Shown piece after piece: positions 9,322 through 17,375 of a stretch of 64,000 nucleotides of DNA. A program made the translations under genes and the position numbers. Under the pieces are notes generated by a model. That model searched no databases. It saw only the letters and a list, made by a program, of their open reading frames with translations, and was not told where the DNA came from. Position 1 is the first letter of the stretch, and each line of letters begins with the position of its first letter. The stretch comes from Paenibacillus_E qinlingensis_A (GTDB taxonomy: Bacteria; Bacillota; Bacilli; Paenibacillales; NBRC-103111), in the NCBI RefSeq assembly GCF_031455095.1, contig NZ_JAVDSB010000003.1:248001-312000 (forward strand). The letters run 5' to 3'.

Positions 9322-9537
9322 ATGAGCAAGAATCGTGTATGGAACAAGGGAAAACGGAATGGTGGAGGTGGTCCTGCGCCTGGCACAGGGTATAAAGAGA
9401 AGCTTGCAGCGGAGCAACCTTTTCAAGCGGAAGTCATTGATCTTTCCAATCCAATTAATCAAGTGAAGCGTATGAGCCGCGAGAACTGGGTGGAACGTCC
9501 AACTCGACCTGCTCGCGCGCAACAGCCGAATAAGTAA
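9322..9537 (+). CDS. Small basic hydrophilic protein, 71 residues
   Basis: Not assigned to a family with certainty. The protein is short, strongly basic and Gly/Pro/Asn-rich (MSKNRVWNKGKRNGGGGP), with no hydrophobic core, so it is probably poorly folded. That composition recalls small spore or nucleic-acid-binding proteins of Bacillales, but no SASP motif is visible, so this is only a comparison. The ATG is preceded by GGTGGAGTGG, and a rho-independent terminator follows 12 bases after the stop, so it is a complete single-gene unit. Confidence 0.65.
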   Translation: MSKNRVWNKGKRNGGGGPAPGTGYKEKLAAEQPFQAEVIDLSNPINQVKRMSRENWVERPTRPARAQQPNK

Positions 9538-9548
9538 CAATGAGTACC

Positions 9549-9592
9549 AAGCCTAAACATCTCTCTTCATGGGATTGTCTAGGCTTTTTTTT
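9549..9592 (+). terminator. Rho-independent terminator
   Basis: AAGCCTA / TAGGCTT stem with an eight-T tail directly after the small basic protein gene. Confidence 0.85.
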
Positions 9593-9723
9593 ACGCCAAA
9601 ATTCTCGTTAGCTAGTCACGCATGCGACTTTTTTCGCCTTACATGCCATATACATGGAAAAAAGTGCCGAGGTGTAGGGTTATGCACGAAGCGGATAAGA
9701 TTAGACAAGGGAGGCCATGCATC

Positions 9724-10197
9724 ATGAGATCCGTTTTAAAGTTAGAAATCGAGGAAGCGAAGGTGATGATTGCTGCTGGTATTGGAGTTGCGGAGGAAGC
9801 TCAGGCAGCAGAAACGATCTGTATCGTCGACGACGGCGGTTATTTGTTAGCCTTAGAGCGCATGAATGGGGCGCGCAACACGAGCCCAGAGCTGGCCATG
9901 GCAAAAGCATTTACTGCAAGCGGGCATCGGCGTTCGACGCATCTGTTCAATCAGCCTGGCGGGCCTGCAACGATTCATGGGGAAGCATTTGGGATCCACG
10001 CCATGATGCCGGGGAAGTTTGCAATTTTTGTAGGTGGATTTCCCATCGTGGTTAACGGGCAAGTCATTGGCGGGGTGGGCGTAAGCGGAGGGGCTGGTGA
10101 GGAGGATATTGCCGTTGGTGTAGCGACCTTGAAGGCGCTGCAGCAACACTTAGGTAATCAATATGAGGTGCTAACCAATCCAGATATTAAAAAATGA
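9724..10197 (+). CDS. GlcG/HbpS-like heme-binding family protein
   Basis: Member of the GlcG/HbpS (DUF336) family, 157 residues, a small alpha/beta protein often encoded with glycolate, propanediol or heme-related genes; its biochemical role is poorly defined. Visible family features are the N-terminal SVLKLEIEEAKVMI helix, VDDGGYLLALERMNGA, the MAKAFTASG segment, GGFPIVVNGQVIGGVGVSGG and the final DIAVGVATLKAL helix. The frame is open further upstream, but the ATG at 9724 matches the normal family start and has AAGGGAGG nine bases before it. An ATG at 9682 is a weaker alternative. It is a single gene ended by a hairpin terminator. Confidence 0.85.
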   Translation: MRSVLKLEIEEAKVMIAAGIGVAEEAQAAETICIVDDGGYLLALERMNGARNTSPELAMAKAFTASGHRRSTHLFNQPGGPATIHGEAFGIHAMMPGKFAIFVGGFPIVVNGQVIGGVGVSGGAGEEDIAVGVATLKALQQHLGNQYEVLTNPDIKK

Positions 10198-10198
10198 G

Positions 10199-10228
10199 AA
10201 AACCCCGAGAAATCGGGGTTCTTTTCTT
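10199..10228. terminator. Terminator between convergent genes
   Basis: AACCCCGA-gaaa-TCGGGGTT hairpin followed by a T-rich stretch, lying between the GlcG-like gene and the minus-strand kdu cluster. It may serve both strands. Confidence 0.85.
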
Positions 10229-10230
10229 TA

Positions 10231-11064
10231 TCAAAGTAAGCTTCTGACGTAGGAGAATGCTTCTTCAATGGTATGATCTTGGAGTCGCTCTAACGAAATA
10301 TCGACACCAGGCTTATAGGAGTGGAGCTTTGCTAAGAAGGAGGCTGTCTCGAAAATGCCTTTACCGGATTCAATTTCATTCTTTTGACCATTGTTCACGA
10401 CATAATCTTTCAAATGAGTCAGCACAATTCGGTTGCCAAACGTTGTGAAGGCATGATCTAAGAAAAATTTTTGATCCCGTGGCTCAACCACTGTCGGTGG
10501 AATAAGATTAACTGGATCAAATACGACTCCTAGCGTGCTGGAAGGCACTTCTTCCAGAATGCGGGCCATTTTCTCAGTACTAGACAATGTATGAGTGAAA
10601 ACCGGCTCTAAACCGATATGAACACCCCATCGTTCAGCTTCTTCTGCTAACTCCTCGACGGTCTGTCTAAGAATACCCCATCCTTTGGCCTCATATCCGT
10701 TAGCATCTTCCGCAAGATACGTAGTTAGATCACCTGTTTCCGTTGCCACGATGGACGTTCCGAAATCACGGGCGTAACGCAAATGCTCCTTGAATCGATC
10801 AATTTCATAACGACGCTGCTGCGGATCAGGATGAATTGGATTAATGTAGCATCCGAGCACGCCAATCCTTACGCCTGCACGATGAAATTGCTCGCCAATA
10901 TGATTGGCAAGTGCCGGGCTTAATTTGCCGAGACTTAAATCATAGTCGCTAATCGCTTTGCTGAGTGCTAATTGAACAAAGTCGATGCCTCGTCCGCTTA
11001 ACTTCGCGGTCAATTCCTTCAAGGGCAGATGGCCGACAGTATGAGCGAGTGTCCCGATGCCCAT
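10231..11064 (-). CDS. Sugar phosphate isomerase/epimerase (xylose-isomerase-like barrel)
   Basis: TIM-barrel protein of the AP-endonuclease-2 / sugar isomerase-epimerase family, 277 residues. Typical elements are GIDFVQLALSKA near the N-terminus, the RIGVLGCYINP strand, ATETGDL, the metal-ligand strand IGLEPVFTHTL, GVVFDPVNLIPP, VLTHLKDYV and the C-terminal VDISLERL. Metal-binding Glu, Asp and His residues are therefore present. The start codon follows the kduD stop codon with no gap, so it is co-translated with kduD as the last gene of the cluster. It probably isomerises a hexuronate or keto-sugar intermediate; the exact substrate is inference. Confidence 0.85.
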   Translation of the reverse strand: MGIGTLAHTVGHLPLKELTAKLSGRGIDFVQLALSKAISDYDLSLGKLSPALANHIGEQFHRAGVRIGVLGCYINPIHPDPQQRRYEIDRFKEHLRYARDFGTSIVATETGDLTTYLAEDANGYEAKGWGILRQTVEELAEEAERWGVHIGLEPVFTHTLSSTEKMARILEEVPSSTLGVVFDPVNLIPPTVVEPRDQKFFLDHAFTTFGNRIVLTHLKDYVVNNGQKNEIESGKGIFETASFLAKLHSYKPGVDISLERLQDHTIEEAFSYVRSLL

Positions 11065-11817
11065 CTATCTAGCCATCCATCCGCCGTCCACGCACAGAAC
11101 GTGTCCGTTCATATAATCAGAAGCGCTTGAGGACAAGAAGACAACAGGTCCTTTCAAATCCTCAGGTGAACCCCAACGACCTGCAGGGATACGCTCAGTA
11201 ATGGAAGCTGTACGTTTCTCGTCTTTGAGAATAGGTGCTGTGTTGTTGGTCGTCATGTAGCCTGGAGCAATGGCATTGATTTGGATGCCTTTTCCAGCCC
11301 ACTCGTTCGCTAATGCTTTCGTCACACCAGCAATTGCGTGCTTACTTGCCGTGTATCCTGGTACATTAATGCCACCTTGATACGTCAACATGGAAGCAAT
11401 ATTCACAATTTTACCGCTGCCGCGCTCGATCATATGACGACCAATTAGCTGGCAAAGGAAGAAAGCCGAGTTCAAGTTAAGATCAATCACATCGTGCCAA
11501 TCTTGACGCGCGTGATCAACCGCTGGCGTACGACGGATAATACCCGCATTATTAACGAGAATGTCTACCCCGCCATAAATACCAATCGCTTTAGCAACAA
11601 CATCCTCGAGGATGTCTTCATTGCTAAGATCTGCTGCGATAAGCTCAGCTTTGCCACCTAAAGAGCGGATGATTTCAACAGTTTGAACGCTTTCAGAAGA
11701 AGATACCGCGATTACGTTCGCACCAGCTTCAGCAAGTCCGATCGCCATGGCTTGGCCTAGGCCGCCTGAAGCACCTGTAACGAATGCTGTTTTGCCTGAT
11801 AGATTAAAAAGTGTCAT
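11065..11817 (-). CDS. kduD: 2-dehydro-3-deoxy-D-gluconate 5-dehydrogenase
   Basis: Short-chain dehydrogenase of 250 residues matching KduD, which reduces 2,5-diketo-3-deoxygluconate to 2-keto-3-deoxygluconate in the breakdown of unsaturated uronates from pectin. The NAD-binding TGASGGLG motif (about residues 15-22), NNAG (about 88-91), the catalytic Ser and YxxxK pair (GYTASKHA) and the C-terminal INAIAPGYMTTNNT / RIPAGRWG segments are intact. The ATG has AAAAGGAG seven bases upstream. KduI, its pathway partner, is encoded two genes upstream in the same cluster, which supports the assignment strongly. Confidence 0.93.
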   Translation of the reverse strand: MTLFNLSGKTAFVTGASGGLGQAMAIGLAEAGANVIAVSSSESVQTVEIIRSLGGKAELIAADLSNEDILEDVVAKAIGIYGGVDILVNNAGIIRRTPAVDHARQDWHDVIDLNLNSAFFLCQLIGRHMIERGSGKIVNIASMLTYQGGINVPGYTASKHAIAGVTKALANEWAGKGIQINAIAPGYMTTNNTAPILKDEKRTASITERIPAGRWGSPEDLKGPVVFLSSSASDYMNGHVLCVDGGWMAR

Positions 11818-11870
11818 GACGTACTCCTTTTCTATAATAGAAAGTATAGGTTCAACTTTGTATCTTGCTC

Positions 11871-12626
11871 TTACAGCGTTTCGATCTGTATGCCTGTTTC
11901 GCGGAACTGTGACGCCGTTTCCTCCGATAGCCCGCTATCGGTCAAGATCATAGCCACTTCAGAAAGAGAGGCGAAGGTTCGCAAAGCACATTGTCCAAAT
12001 TTGAAGTGATCTATCACTCCATAAACAGTTGCGCTGGAACTGATGAGCGCGCGCTTATATTCAACAAGATCATTCGTATAAATGGTAAAGCCATGCTGCA
12101 AATGCACACCAGTCGCAGAAATAAACGATTTCTGAATGTTGAGACCGCGCACATACTCTACAGCTTCTGGGCCTGCAAGCATATTCCGCAGACGATAGCC
12201 GCCAGGAACGACTAACCGAATTTCATCCTTATGGACAAGTTCGGAGATGATATATAAATCGTTAGTTACAACCGTAAGCGGCTGATTATCCAGCCGCCTA
12301 GCGATTTCAAGCGTTGTAGATCCGCCATCCAGCGCGATGATATCGCGTGGTTGGATGTATCGAAGAGCAAGGGACGCAATCTCCGATTTTTTATCTGCAT
12401 GCTTGATATTCGGTTCTTTCGCAGAAAGAATGCCTAACTGATCGCTTTGAGCTAGCATAGCACCGCCATGTATGCGGATTAGCAGCCCTTTTTCCTCCAG
12501 CTTGGCTAAATCTTCACGAATGGTCTTTCCAGTTACTTCTAGACGTTCACTCAGCTCATTCACAGTGACTTCCTTCTGAGCGAGTAAAACTTCCATAATC
12601 GTTTCATATCTACGTAAAGGATTCAT
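11871..12626 (-). CDS. DeoR family transcriptional regulator
   Basis: DeoR-type repressor, 251 residues. An N-terminal winged helix-turn-helix (RYETIMEVLLAQKEVTVNEL, then TGKTIREDLAKLE) is followed by the DeoR effector domain with DIIALDGGSTTLEIARRL and VTNDLYIISEL, which normally senses a phosphorylated sugar. It lies between kduI and kduD on the same strand, so it most probably controls this uronate cluster, including its own expression. The ribosome site is weak (GGATG), and only 34 bases separate it from kduI, which suggests co-transcription. Confidence 0.9.
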   Translation of the reverse strand: MNPLRRYETIMEVLLAQKEVTVNELSERLEVTGKTIREDLAKLEEKGLLIRIHGGAMLAQSDQLGILSAKEPNIKHADKKSEIASLALRYIQPRDIIALDGGSTTLEIARRLDNQPLTVVTNDLYIISELVHKDEIRLVVPGGYRLRNMLAGPEAVEYVRGLNIQKSFISATGVHLQHGFTIYTNDLVEYKRALISSSATVYGVIDHFKFGQCALRTFASLSEVAMILTDSGLSEETASQFRETGIQIETL

Positions 12627-12660
12627 CGGGTTTCATCCGTTCTTATCATGGGATTACCGA

Positions 12661-13494
12661 TTATTTTAGATCTTGCATCGCAACTGCATCCATATCGTTG
12701 AACATTTGATTCTCGCCAGCCATACCCCAAATGAATGTGTAGTTGTTCGTACCCACACCGCTGTGAATGGACCAGCTCGGTGAGATGACAGCTTGCTCAT
12801 TGCGCATAACAACATGACGTGTTTGTTGCGGCTCACCCATCATGTGGAAGACAACAGCATCTTCTGGCATGTCAAAATAGAAATAAACTTCGGAACGACG
12901 GTTATGCGTATGCGTTGGCATTGTATTCCACATGTTGCCTGGTTTCAATAATGTCATACCCATAACAAGTTGACAGCTTTGAATGCCATCCAAGTGGATG
13001 TATTTATAAATAGTACGCTCATTGGAAGTATTGATGCTGCCTAGGTGAGCAGGCGTTGCTTCGCTAATCGCTACTTTCACAGTTGGGTATGTTGTATGAG
13101 CTGGTGTTGAGTTAAAGTAGAACTTCGCTGGGTTCGCAGCATCATCACTTGAGAAAGAAATTTCTTTGGAACCAAGACCGATGTAGATGCAATCTTTGGA
13201 ATCCATTGTGTACGCTGTGCCATCAACAGTAATTGTGCCTCTAGCTCCTACGTTGATGATACCGATTTCGCGGCGCTCTAAGAAGTAGTCAGCAGCCATT
13301 TCTTTCGTGTCAGCTTCTAGTTTAAGTGTTTCAGTCGTTGGCAAAACGCCGCCAATAATAAAACGATCAACGTGTGAGTAAACTAATGTCACTTGATTTT
13401 CTGTAAATAAGGATTGAATTTGAAATTCTGCTTGTAAGCGTTCTGTGTCGAATTGTTTAACTTCGTTCGGGTGTGAAGCGTAGCGGATATCCAT
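12661..13494 (-). CDS. kduI: 5-dehydro-4-deoxy-D-glucuronate isomerase
   Basis: KduI, 277 residues, the normal family length. It isomerises 5-keto-4-deoxyuronate to 2,5-diketo-3-deoxygluconate, feeding KduD. The N-terminal DIRYASHPNEVKQFDTERLQ segment is characteristic. The zinc-binding cupin site is visible as MPTHTHNRRSEVYFYF (His residues and Glu), with a further His in the C-terminal SWSIHSGVGTNNYTFIWGM. The ATG is preceded by AAGGAG nine to ten bases upstream. It is the first gene of the cluster kduI-deoR-kduD-isomerase; the promoter should lie in the 200-base region to its right. Confidence 0.95.
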   Translation of the reverse strand: MDIRYASHPNEVKQFDTERLQAEFQIQSLFTENQVTLVYSHVDRFIIGGVLPTTETLKLEADTKEMAADYFLERREIGIINVGARGTITVDGTAYTMDSKDCIYIGLGSKEISFSSDDAANPAKFYFNSTPAHTTYPTVKVAISEATPAHLGSINTSNERTIYKYIHLDGIQSCQLVMGMTLLKPGNMWNTMPTHTHNRRSEVYFYFDMPEDAVVFHMMGEPQQTRHVVMRNEQAVISPSWSIHSGVGTNNYTFIWGMAGENQMFNDMDAVAMQDLK

Positions 13495-13700
13495 GGGTTC
13501 ATTCTCCTTAGAATTGGTTTATTTGTGTTGATATACGTTCATATAGGTTTAATTTACTTCATATCAACGATTTAGGCAAGGAGATCTTCTGCGCATTTTC
13601 GGAAATTTGAAAAGATGTGAATAAAGTAAGCGAGATGTGTACAAAACAAGCAAACGAGCGATGTTAATCATGAGAATAGGAAATAAGGAGGTACATGTGA

Positions 13701-13880
13701 ATGGACAAAAGTCATTATTTTGATCGTGTATGTAATGATACAATTCCAACCCTGCCAGAGGAAGAAGACACAACTCCGACAGACATGTTAAGTGACGCAG
13801 TTGAAGAAATTATGGATAATTTAAGTCACCCATTTTCAAATGATGATTACACCGATCGTGACTCTGTAAAAAATGATTAA
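13701..13880 (+). CDS. Small acidic protein, 59 residues
   Basis: Unrecognised short gene. The ATG has a perfect AAGGAGG site (13685-13691) nine bases upstream, and the frame runs 59 codons to a TAA that is followed 22 bases later by a rho-independent terminator. The product is very acidic (many Asp/Glu, for example LPEEEDTTPTD) and rich in Ser/Thr, with no hydrophobic segment, so it is probably soluble and partly disordered. It stands alone between the divergent kdu cluster and an AraC gene. The ribosome site plus terminator make it a credible gene; its function is unknown. Confidence 0.6.
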   Translation: MDKSHYFDRVCNDTIPTLPEEEDTTPTDMLSDAVEEIMDNLSHPFSNDDYTDRDSVKND

Positions 13881-13902
13881 CTACTATAGGAATAGCAGCA
13901 GT

Positions 13903-13932
13903 GGAATCCCTTCAGCATGAAGGGATTTTCTT
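13903..13932 (+). terminator. Rho-independent terminator of the small acidic gene
   Basis: AATCCCTTCA-gca-TGAAGGGATT perfect stem followed by TTCTTTTTG. It also rules out a start at 13917 for the next gene, since that codon lies inside the hairpin. Confidence 0.88.
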
Positions 13933-13952
13933 TTTGTAGAGAGGGGAGTAGA

Positions 13953-14897
13953 ATGTCCTTAAGAAAGGTTGGAAAGGAGCTCTCCATGATGCAAACGGCA
14001 CGTCTGTTTCCAGCTTTATTGACGGATTTTCCCTGCCTTCCGCAGGTGCTGGCCTACTATTTTAAACAATGGCAAGGCTTTCATATGTCCTTTCATCGAC
14101 ATGATGCAACCGAGATTATGTATACGATACATGGCTTTTGTGATGTCGAGATTCAGCTCTCAGCTGCACGGACTGACAGGGTAAGATTGAAAAAAGGAGA
14201 ATTCATTTTACTGGACGCCAATGTCGCTCACCGACTTATTGTAGAGGACGAAGAGCCGTGTCGCATGCTGAATGTGGAGTTTCGTTTTACCCGTCATCAA
14301 GGTGTGACACCTTCACTTCAACAGCTTGCCGCCGAAGAAAAGCAACTATCCTCATTATTGGAGGTTCAGACGGCTTACTTAGTGCTTCGTGATCCGGATG
14401 AAGTCTACCATGTGATGAAAAGCTTGGTACTAGAGTTAGATAAGCCGGCTGGCAAAAGTGAGACGATGATTCAATTATTAATTGCGCAGCTCTTAATACG
14501 CATTGCTCGGTTAAGCCGCGCAACAGTGAGTAGCTCTTTGGTTCAAAGCGAGTGGTATGTCAAGCAAAGCATGGATTATATGCACCAGAATTATGATCGC
14601 GAGATTCAAGTGAAAGATATTGCAGGTGCTGTGAATCTACACCCGGGCTATTTACAGCGAATATTCAAAGCAGTGACAGACCAAACGCTTATGACCTATT
14701 TAACGGAAATTCGCATGGAAAAAGCGCAAATGCTGCTGCTTGAAACCGACATCCCAATTGCGGATATCTCAGACTATATCGGTGTGGGCAGCAGGCAGTA
14801 TTTTCATTTGTTATTTAAAGCACATACGAAGATGACACCGACGGAATATCGGAGATCGATGAATAAACATACAGTCGCCTATCCAGAAGGAAGTTAG
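13953..14897 (+). CDS. AraC family transcriptional regulator
   Basis: Second AraC regulator of the window, about 314 residues. The N-terminal cupin domain (SFHRHDATEIMYTIHGFCDVEI and HRLIVEDEEPCRMLNVEF) carries the usual ligand-pocket histidines. The C-terminal part has two helix-turn-helix units (IQVKDIAGAVNLHPGYLQRIFK and IADISDYIGVGSRQYFHLLFK). Two start sites are plausible: 13953 (GAGGGGAG upstream) and 13986 (AAAGGAG seven bases upstream); I keep the longer. It is transcribed toward the GH4 glycosidase gene, 107 bases downstream, and is a good candidate to activate it. Confidence 0.9.
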   Translation: MSLRKVGKELSMMQTARLFPALLTDFPCLPQVLAYYFKQWQGFHMSFHRHDATEIMYTIHGFCDVEIQLSAARTDRVRLKKGEFILLDANVAHRLIVEDEEPCRMLNVEFRFTRHQGVTPSLQQLAAEEKQLSSLLEVQTAYLVLRDPDEVYHVMKSLVLELDKPAGKSETMIQLLIAQLLIRIARLSRATVSSSLVQSEWYVKQSMDYMHQNYDREIQVKDIAGAVNLHPGYLQRIFKAVTDQTLMTYLTEIRMEKAQMLLLETDIPIADISDYIGVGSRQYFHLLFKAHTKMTPTEYRRSMNKHTVAYPEGS

Positions 14898-14933
14898 AAT
14901 TTTTGACAATTGGGAAGCGAGGAAGTTAGGAAT

Positions 14934-14948
14934 TTGATAACGTTTTCT
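14934..14948 (+). promoter_or_regulatory. cre-like catabolite repression site
   Basis: TTGATAACGTTTTCT matches the Bacillus CcpA-site consensus WTGNAANCGNWNNCW at 14 of 15 positions. It lies 57 bases upstream of the GH4 start, where CcpA binding would repress transcription when glucose is present. A -10-like TACAAT follows. Confidence 0.5.
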
Positions 14949-15004
14949 CTCATCTGCTTGGTACAATGTGAAACATAGACGAAGTGATAGAGAGGGCGAT
15001 TCAT

Positions 15005-16510
15005 ATGGCATTTAAGGTAGCATTCATAGGCGCAGGCAGTATTGGATTCACACGTGGACTTCTAAGGGATTTACTATCCGTACCTGAATTTCATGATATT
15101 CAAGTGGCTTTTACAGACATAAATCCACACAATTTGGAGATGGTGACAGAGCTCTGTCAACGTGACATCCATGAGAATGGCTTATCCATTCAGATTCAAG
15201 CCACGACGGATCGTAAGGAAGCATTAGAAGGTGCGAAATACGTACTATGCACGATTCGTGTGGGGGGGCTGGAGGCTTTTGCCACGGATGTCGATATTCC
15301 TTTGAAATATGGGGTGGATCAATGTGTAGGTGATACCCTGTGTGCAGGTGGAATCATGTACGGACAACGCGGTATCTCAGAAATGCTTCGCATTTGCCAA
15401 GATATTCGTGAGGTGGCAGCACCAGATGTCACACTATTGAATTATGCAAATCCGATGGCGATGCTGACGTGGGCTTGCAATAAGTATGGCGGTGTTCGCA
15501 CGATTGGTCTCTGTCATGGTGTACAGCATGGTCATCATCAAATTGCCGAAGTTTACGGGTTGAAGAAGAAAGACGTGGATATTATTTGTGCAGGCATTAA
15601 TCATCAAACTTGGTATATTCAAGCGACTCATGAGGGGAAGGATTTGACGGCAGGATTATTAGAAGCTTTTGAGAACCACCCCGAGTATACCCGCACGGAG
15701 AAGGTTCGGATCGATATGCTGCGCCGGTTTGGTTACTATAGCACGGAGTCGAATGGACACTTGAGTGAATATGTTCCTTGGTATCGCAAGCGAGCTAGTG
15801 AAATTCAAGATTGGATCGACATGGGATCTTGGATCAATGGTGAAACGGGCGGCTACTTACGTGTCTGTACGGAGGGACGTCGTTGGTTTGAAACGGATTT
15901 CCCGAATTGGATGAAGGATCCGGCAATCGTGTATGCGCAAGAGAAGCGCAGTGAAGAGCATGGCTCCTATATTATCGAAGGTCTAGAGACAGGCCGCGTG
16001 TATCGGGGACATTTTAACCTGGTGAATAGAGGGGTTATTTCTAATTTACCTGATGATGCGATTATCGAAGCGCCGGGTTATGTGGATCGCAATGGTATTT
16101 CGATGCCGCTTGTCGGTGAGCTGCCGTTGGGGCCAGCGGCGGTATGCAATGTCAGCATTTCAGTTCAGCGCTTGGCAGTAGAAGCGGCTGTTCGCGGCGA
16201 TGATAAGTTGCTGCGTCAAGCCTTCATGATGGATCCGCTTGTTGGAGCTGTCTGCAATCCGAAGGAAATTTGGCAAATGGTTGATGAGATGTTGGTTGCC
16301 CAGGAGGCATGGTTACCACAGTATGGTGCCGCGATTGCCGAGGCCAAACAACGACTCGCCGCCGGTAACCTCATTCCAACAAAGGAGTATGAAGGGGCTG
16401 CTCGTCTGAAGGTGAAGACGGTTGCGGATATGCAGCAGGATCGGGATGCAGCGAACAAGAACGCAGGAGAAGCTGATAAAGGGAAAGACCGTGCAGCAAC
16501 TACGGCATAA
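15005..16510 (+). CDS. GH4 family glycosidase with CHGV motif
   Basis: NAD- and Mn-dependent glycoside hydrolase family 4 enzyme, 501 residues. It has an N-terminal Rossmann motif GAGSIGFTRGLL (10-21), TDINPHNLEM (38-47), NPMA (149-152), the metal-binding cysteine motif CHGV (170-173) and GINHQTW with His200. In GH4 the motif tracks specificity: as I recall, CHSV marks alpha-galactosidases, CHEV alpha-galacturonidases and CHGx the alpha-glucuronidase-type clade, so a uronidase is favoured here; this is inference. Family members are usually 430-480 residues; the surplus is a Lys/Glu/Ala-rich tail. The ATG at 15005 with AGAGGG upstream is preferred over GTG at 14984. It sits behind an AraC gene and a cre-like site. 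Confidence 0.88.
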   Translation: MAFKVAFIGAGSIGFTRGLLRDLLSVPEFHDIQVAFTDINPHNLEMVTELCQRDIHENGLSIQIQATTDRKEALEGAKYVLCTIRVGGLEAFATDVDIPLKYGVDQCVGDTLCAGGIMYGQRGISEMLRICQDIREVAAPDVTLLNYANPMAMLTWACNKYGGVRTIGLCHGVQHGHHQIAEVYGLKKKDVDIICAGINHQTWYIQATHEGKDLTAGLLEAFENHPEYTRTEKVRIDMLRRFGYYSTESNGHLSEYVPWYRKRASEIQDWIDMGSWINGETGGYLRVCTEGRRWFETDFPNWMKDPAIVYAQEKRSEEHGSYIIEGLETGRVYRGHFNLVNRGVISNLPDDAIIEAPGYVDRNGISMPLVGELPLGPAAVCNVSISVQRLAVEAAVRGDDKLLRQAFMMDPLVGAVCNPKEIWQMVDEMLVAQEAWLPQYGAAIAEAKQRLAAGNLIPTKEYEGAARLKVKTVADMQQDRDAANKNAGEADKGKDRAATTA

Positions 16511-16571
16511 GGTTCGTTTATTTTCAAGTATGTTCATTTGGGTTCCTTTCAGGTATAATTAGTGAGTAAGT

Positions 16572-16598
16572 GAAGGGCCGCTTGCGGTCCTTCTTTTT
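16572..16598 (+). terminator. Rho-independent terminator
   Basis: GAAGGGCCGC / GCGGTCCTTC stem (one G-T pair) with a T-run, after the GH4 gene. Confidence 0.88.
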
Positions 16599-16607
16599 TA
16601 TTCAGAC

Positions 16608-16621
16608 TGAAAGCGTTTTAT
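16608..16621 (+). promoter_or_regulatory. Weak cre-like site
   Basis: TGAAAGCGTTTTAT agrees with TGWNANCGNTNWCA at 12 of 14 positions, missing the final CA. It lies 20 bases before the cupin gene, within the likely leader. Confidence 0.3.
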
Positions 16622-16640
16622 AACGAAAGGGGAAAGTCCG

Positions 16641-16958
16641 ATGTCTAATATTGGCGTATGGGAAGCAGCAGAACCAGGTGTGACACGTTGTATTTTGAAG
16701 GCTGAAGTTGGGTTAATGATGATGGAGGTTCATTTTGAACCTGGAGCTATCGGATATCAGCACAGTCATGTGCATGAGCAAATGTCCTATTGTTTGAAAG
16801 GTAAAATCGAATTTACAATCGATGGCGTTGTTACCGTTATTGAACAAGGCCAAACGGTTTATATACCTAGTGGAGCTAAGCATGGGGTTACTGCATTGGA
16901 AGACTCTGCACTATTAGATGTATTTACACCGATTCGCGAAGACTTGGTGAAAAGATAA
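16641..16958 (+). CDS. Cupin domain protein
   Basis: Single-domain cupin of 105 residues. Both cupin motifs are present: motif 1 PGAIGYQHSHVHEQMSYCLKG, with its two histidines and Glu around residues 40-47, and motif 2 VYIPSGAKHGVTAL, with the third His near residue 81. These ligands indicate a metal-binding beta-barrel. Similar small cupins in sugar clusters act as sugar epimerase- or KdgF-like enzymes on unsaturated uronates. Given kduI/kduD nearby, a KdgF-type ring-opening role for 4,5-unsaturated uronates is attractive but unproven. AAAGGGGAAA precedes the ATG, and a hairpin terminator starts at the stop codon. Confidence 0.82.
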   Translation: MSNIGVWEAAEPGVTRCILKAEVGLMMMEVHFEPGAIGYQHSHVHEQMSYCLKGKIEFTIDGVVTVIEQGQTVYIPSGAKHGVTALEDSALLDVFTPIREDLVKR

Positions 16959-16984
16959 CCAGTTGCTCCTGCAACTGGTTTTGC
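16957..16984 (+). terminator. Hairpin terminator
   Basis: AACCAGTTGC-tcct-GCAACTGGTT perfect ten-pair stem beginning at the cupin stop codon, followed by a short T-tract. Confidence 0.75.
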
Positions 16985-17033
16985 ATTGCCAAGTTAGGAA
17001 TCTAACATTTGTGAAAAAGGAAGGTAGAACCTC

Positions 17034-17360
17034 ATGCAAAATAGCGGTAAATTTGCTTGGACATGGACGATACGTGAGGAAGTTCTTGAGGAGTATGTTC
17101 AAATGCACTTGGCTCCTTGGCCAGAGATTATGGAAGAACACAGTAAAGCAGGAATCAGAGATTATTCCATTTTTCAAAATGGTACACAGTTTTTCTATGT
17201 CTTTTTATGCGATGATATAGATGCAGCTTTCGCTTACCTTGCGGAGAGCGACGCATGTAATCGTTGGAATGCCATTACCTCAAAAATGGTCGTAGGTTCC
17301 TTCGACTTCCGTGAAGCTGTCCCGATCAGGCCAATGCGCGAAGTTTTTTATTTGAAGTAA
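17034..17360 (+). CDS. L-rhamnose mutarotase family protein
   Basis: Protein of 108 residues matching the RhaM (RhaU) family, which interconverts alpha and beta anomers of L-rhamnose or related sugars. Family hallmarks are the EEYVQMHLAPWPEIMEEHSKAGI segment with its active-site His, the DYSIF strand, FFYVFLCDD, the Trp in CNRWNAI and the terminal REVFYLK strand. An AAAGGAAGG site precedes the ATG. It stands as a single gene between two terminators. Rhamnose is part of rhamnogalacturonan, so this fits the pectin-related neighbourhood. Confidence 0.85.
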   Translation: MQNSGKFAWTWTIREEVLEEYVQMHLAPWPEIMEEHSKAGIRDYSIFQNGTQFFYVFLCDDIDAAFAYLAESDACNRWNAITSKMVVGSFDFREAVPIRPMREVFYLK

Positions 17361-17375
17361 AAAATGATAGATGAT

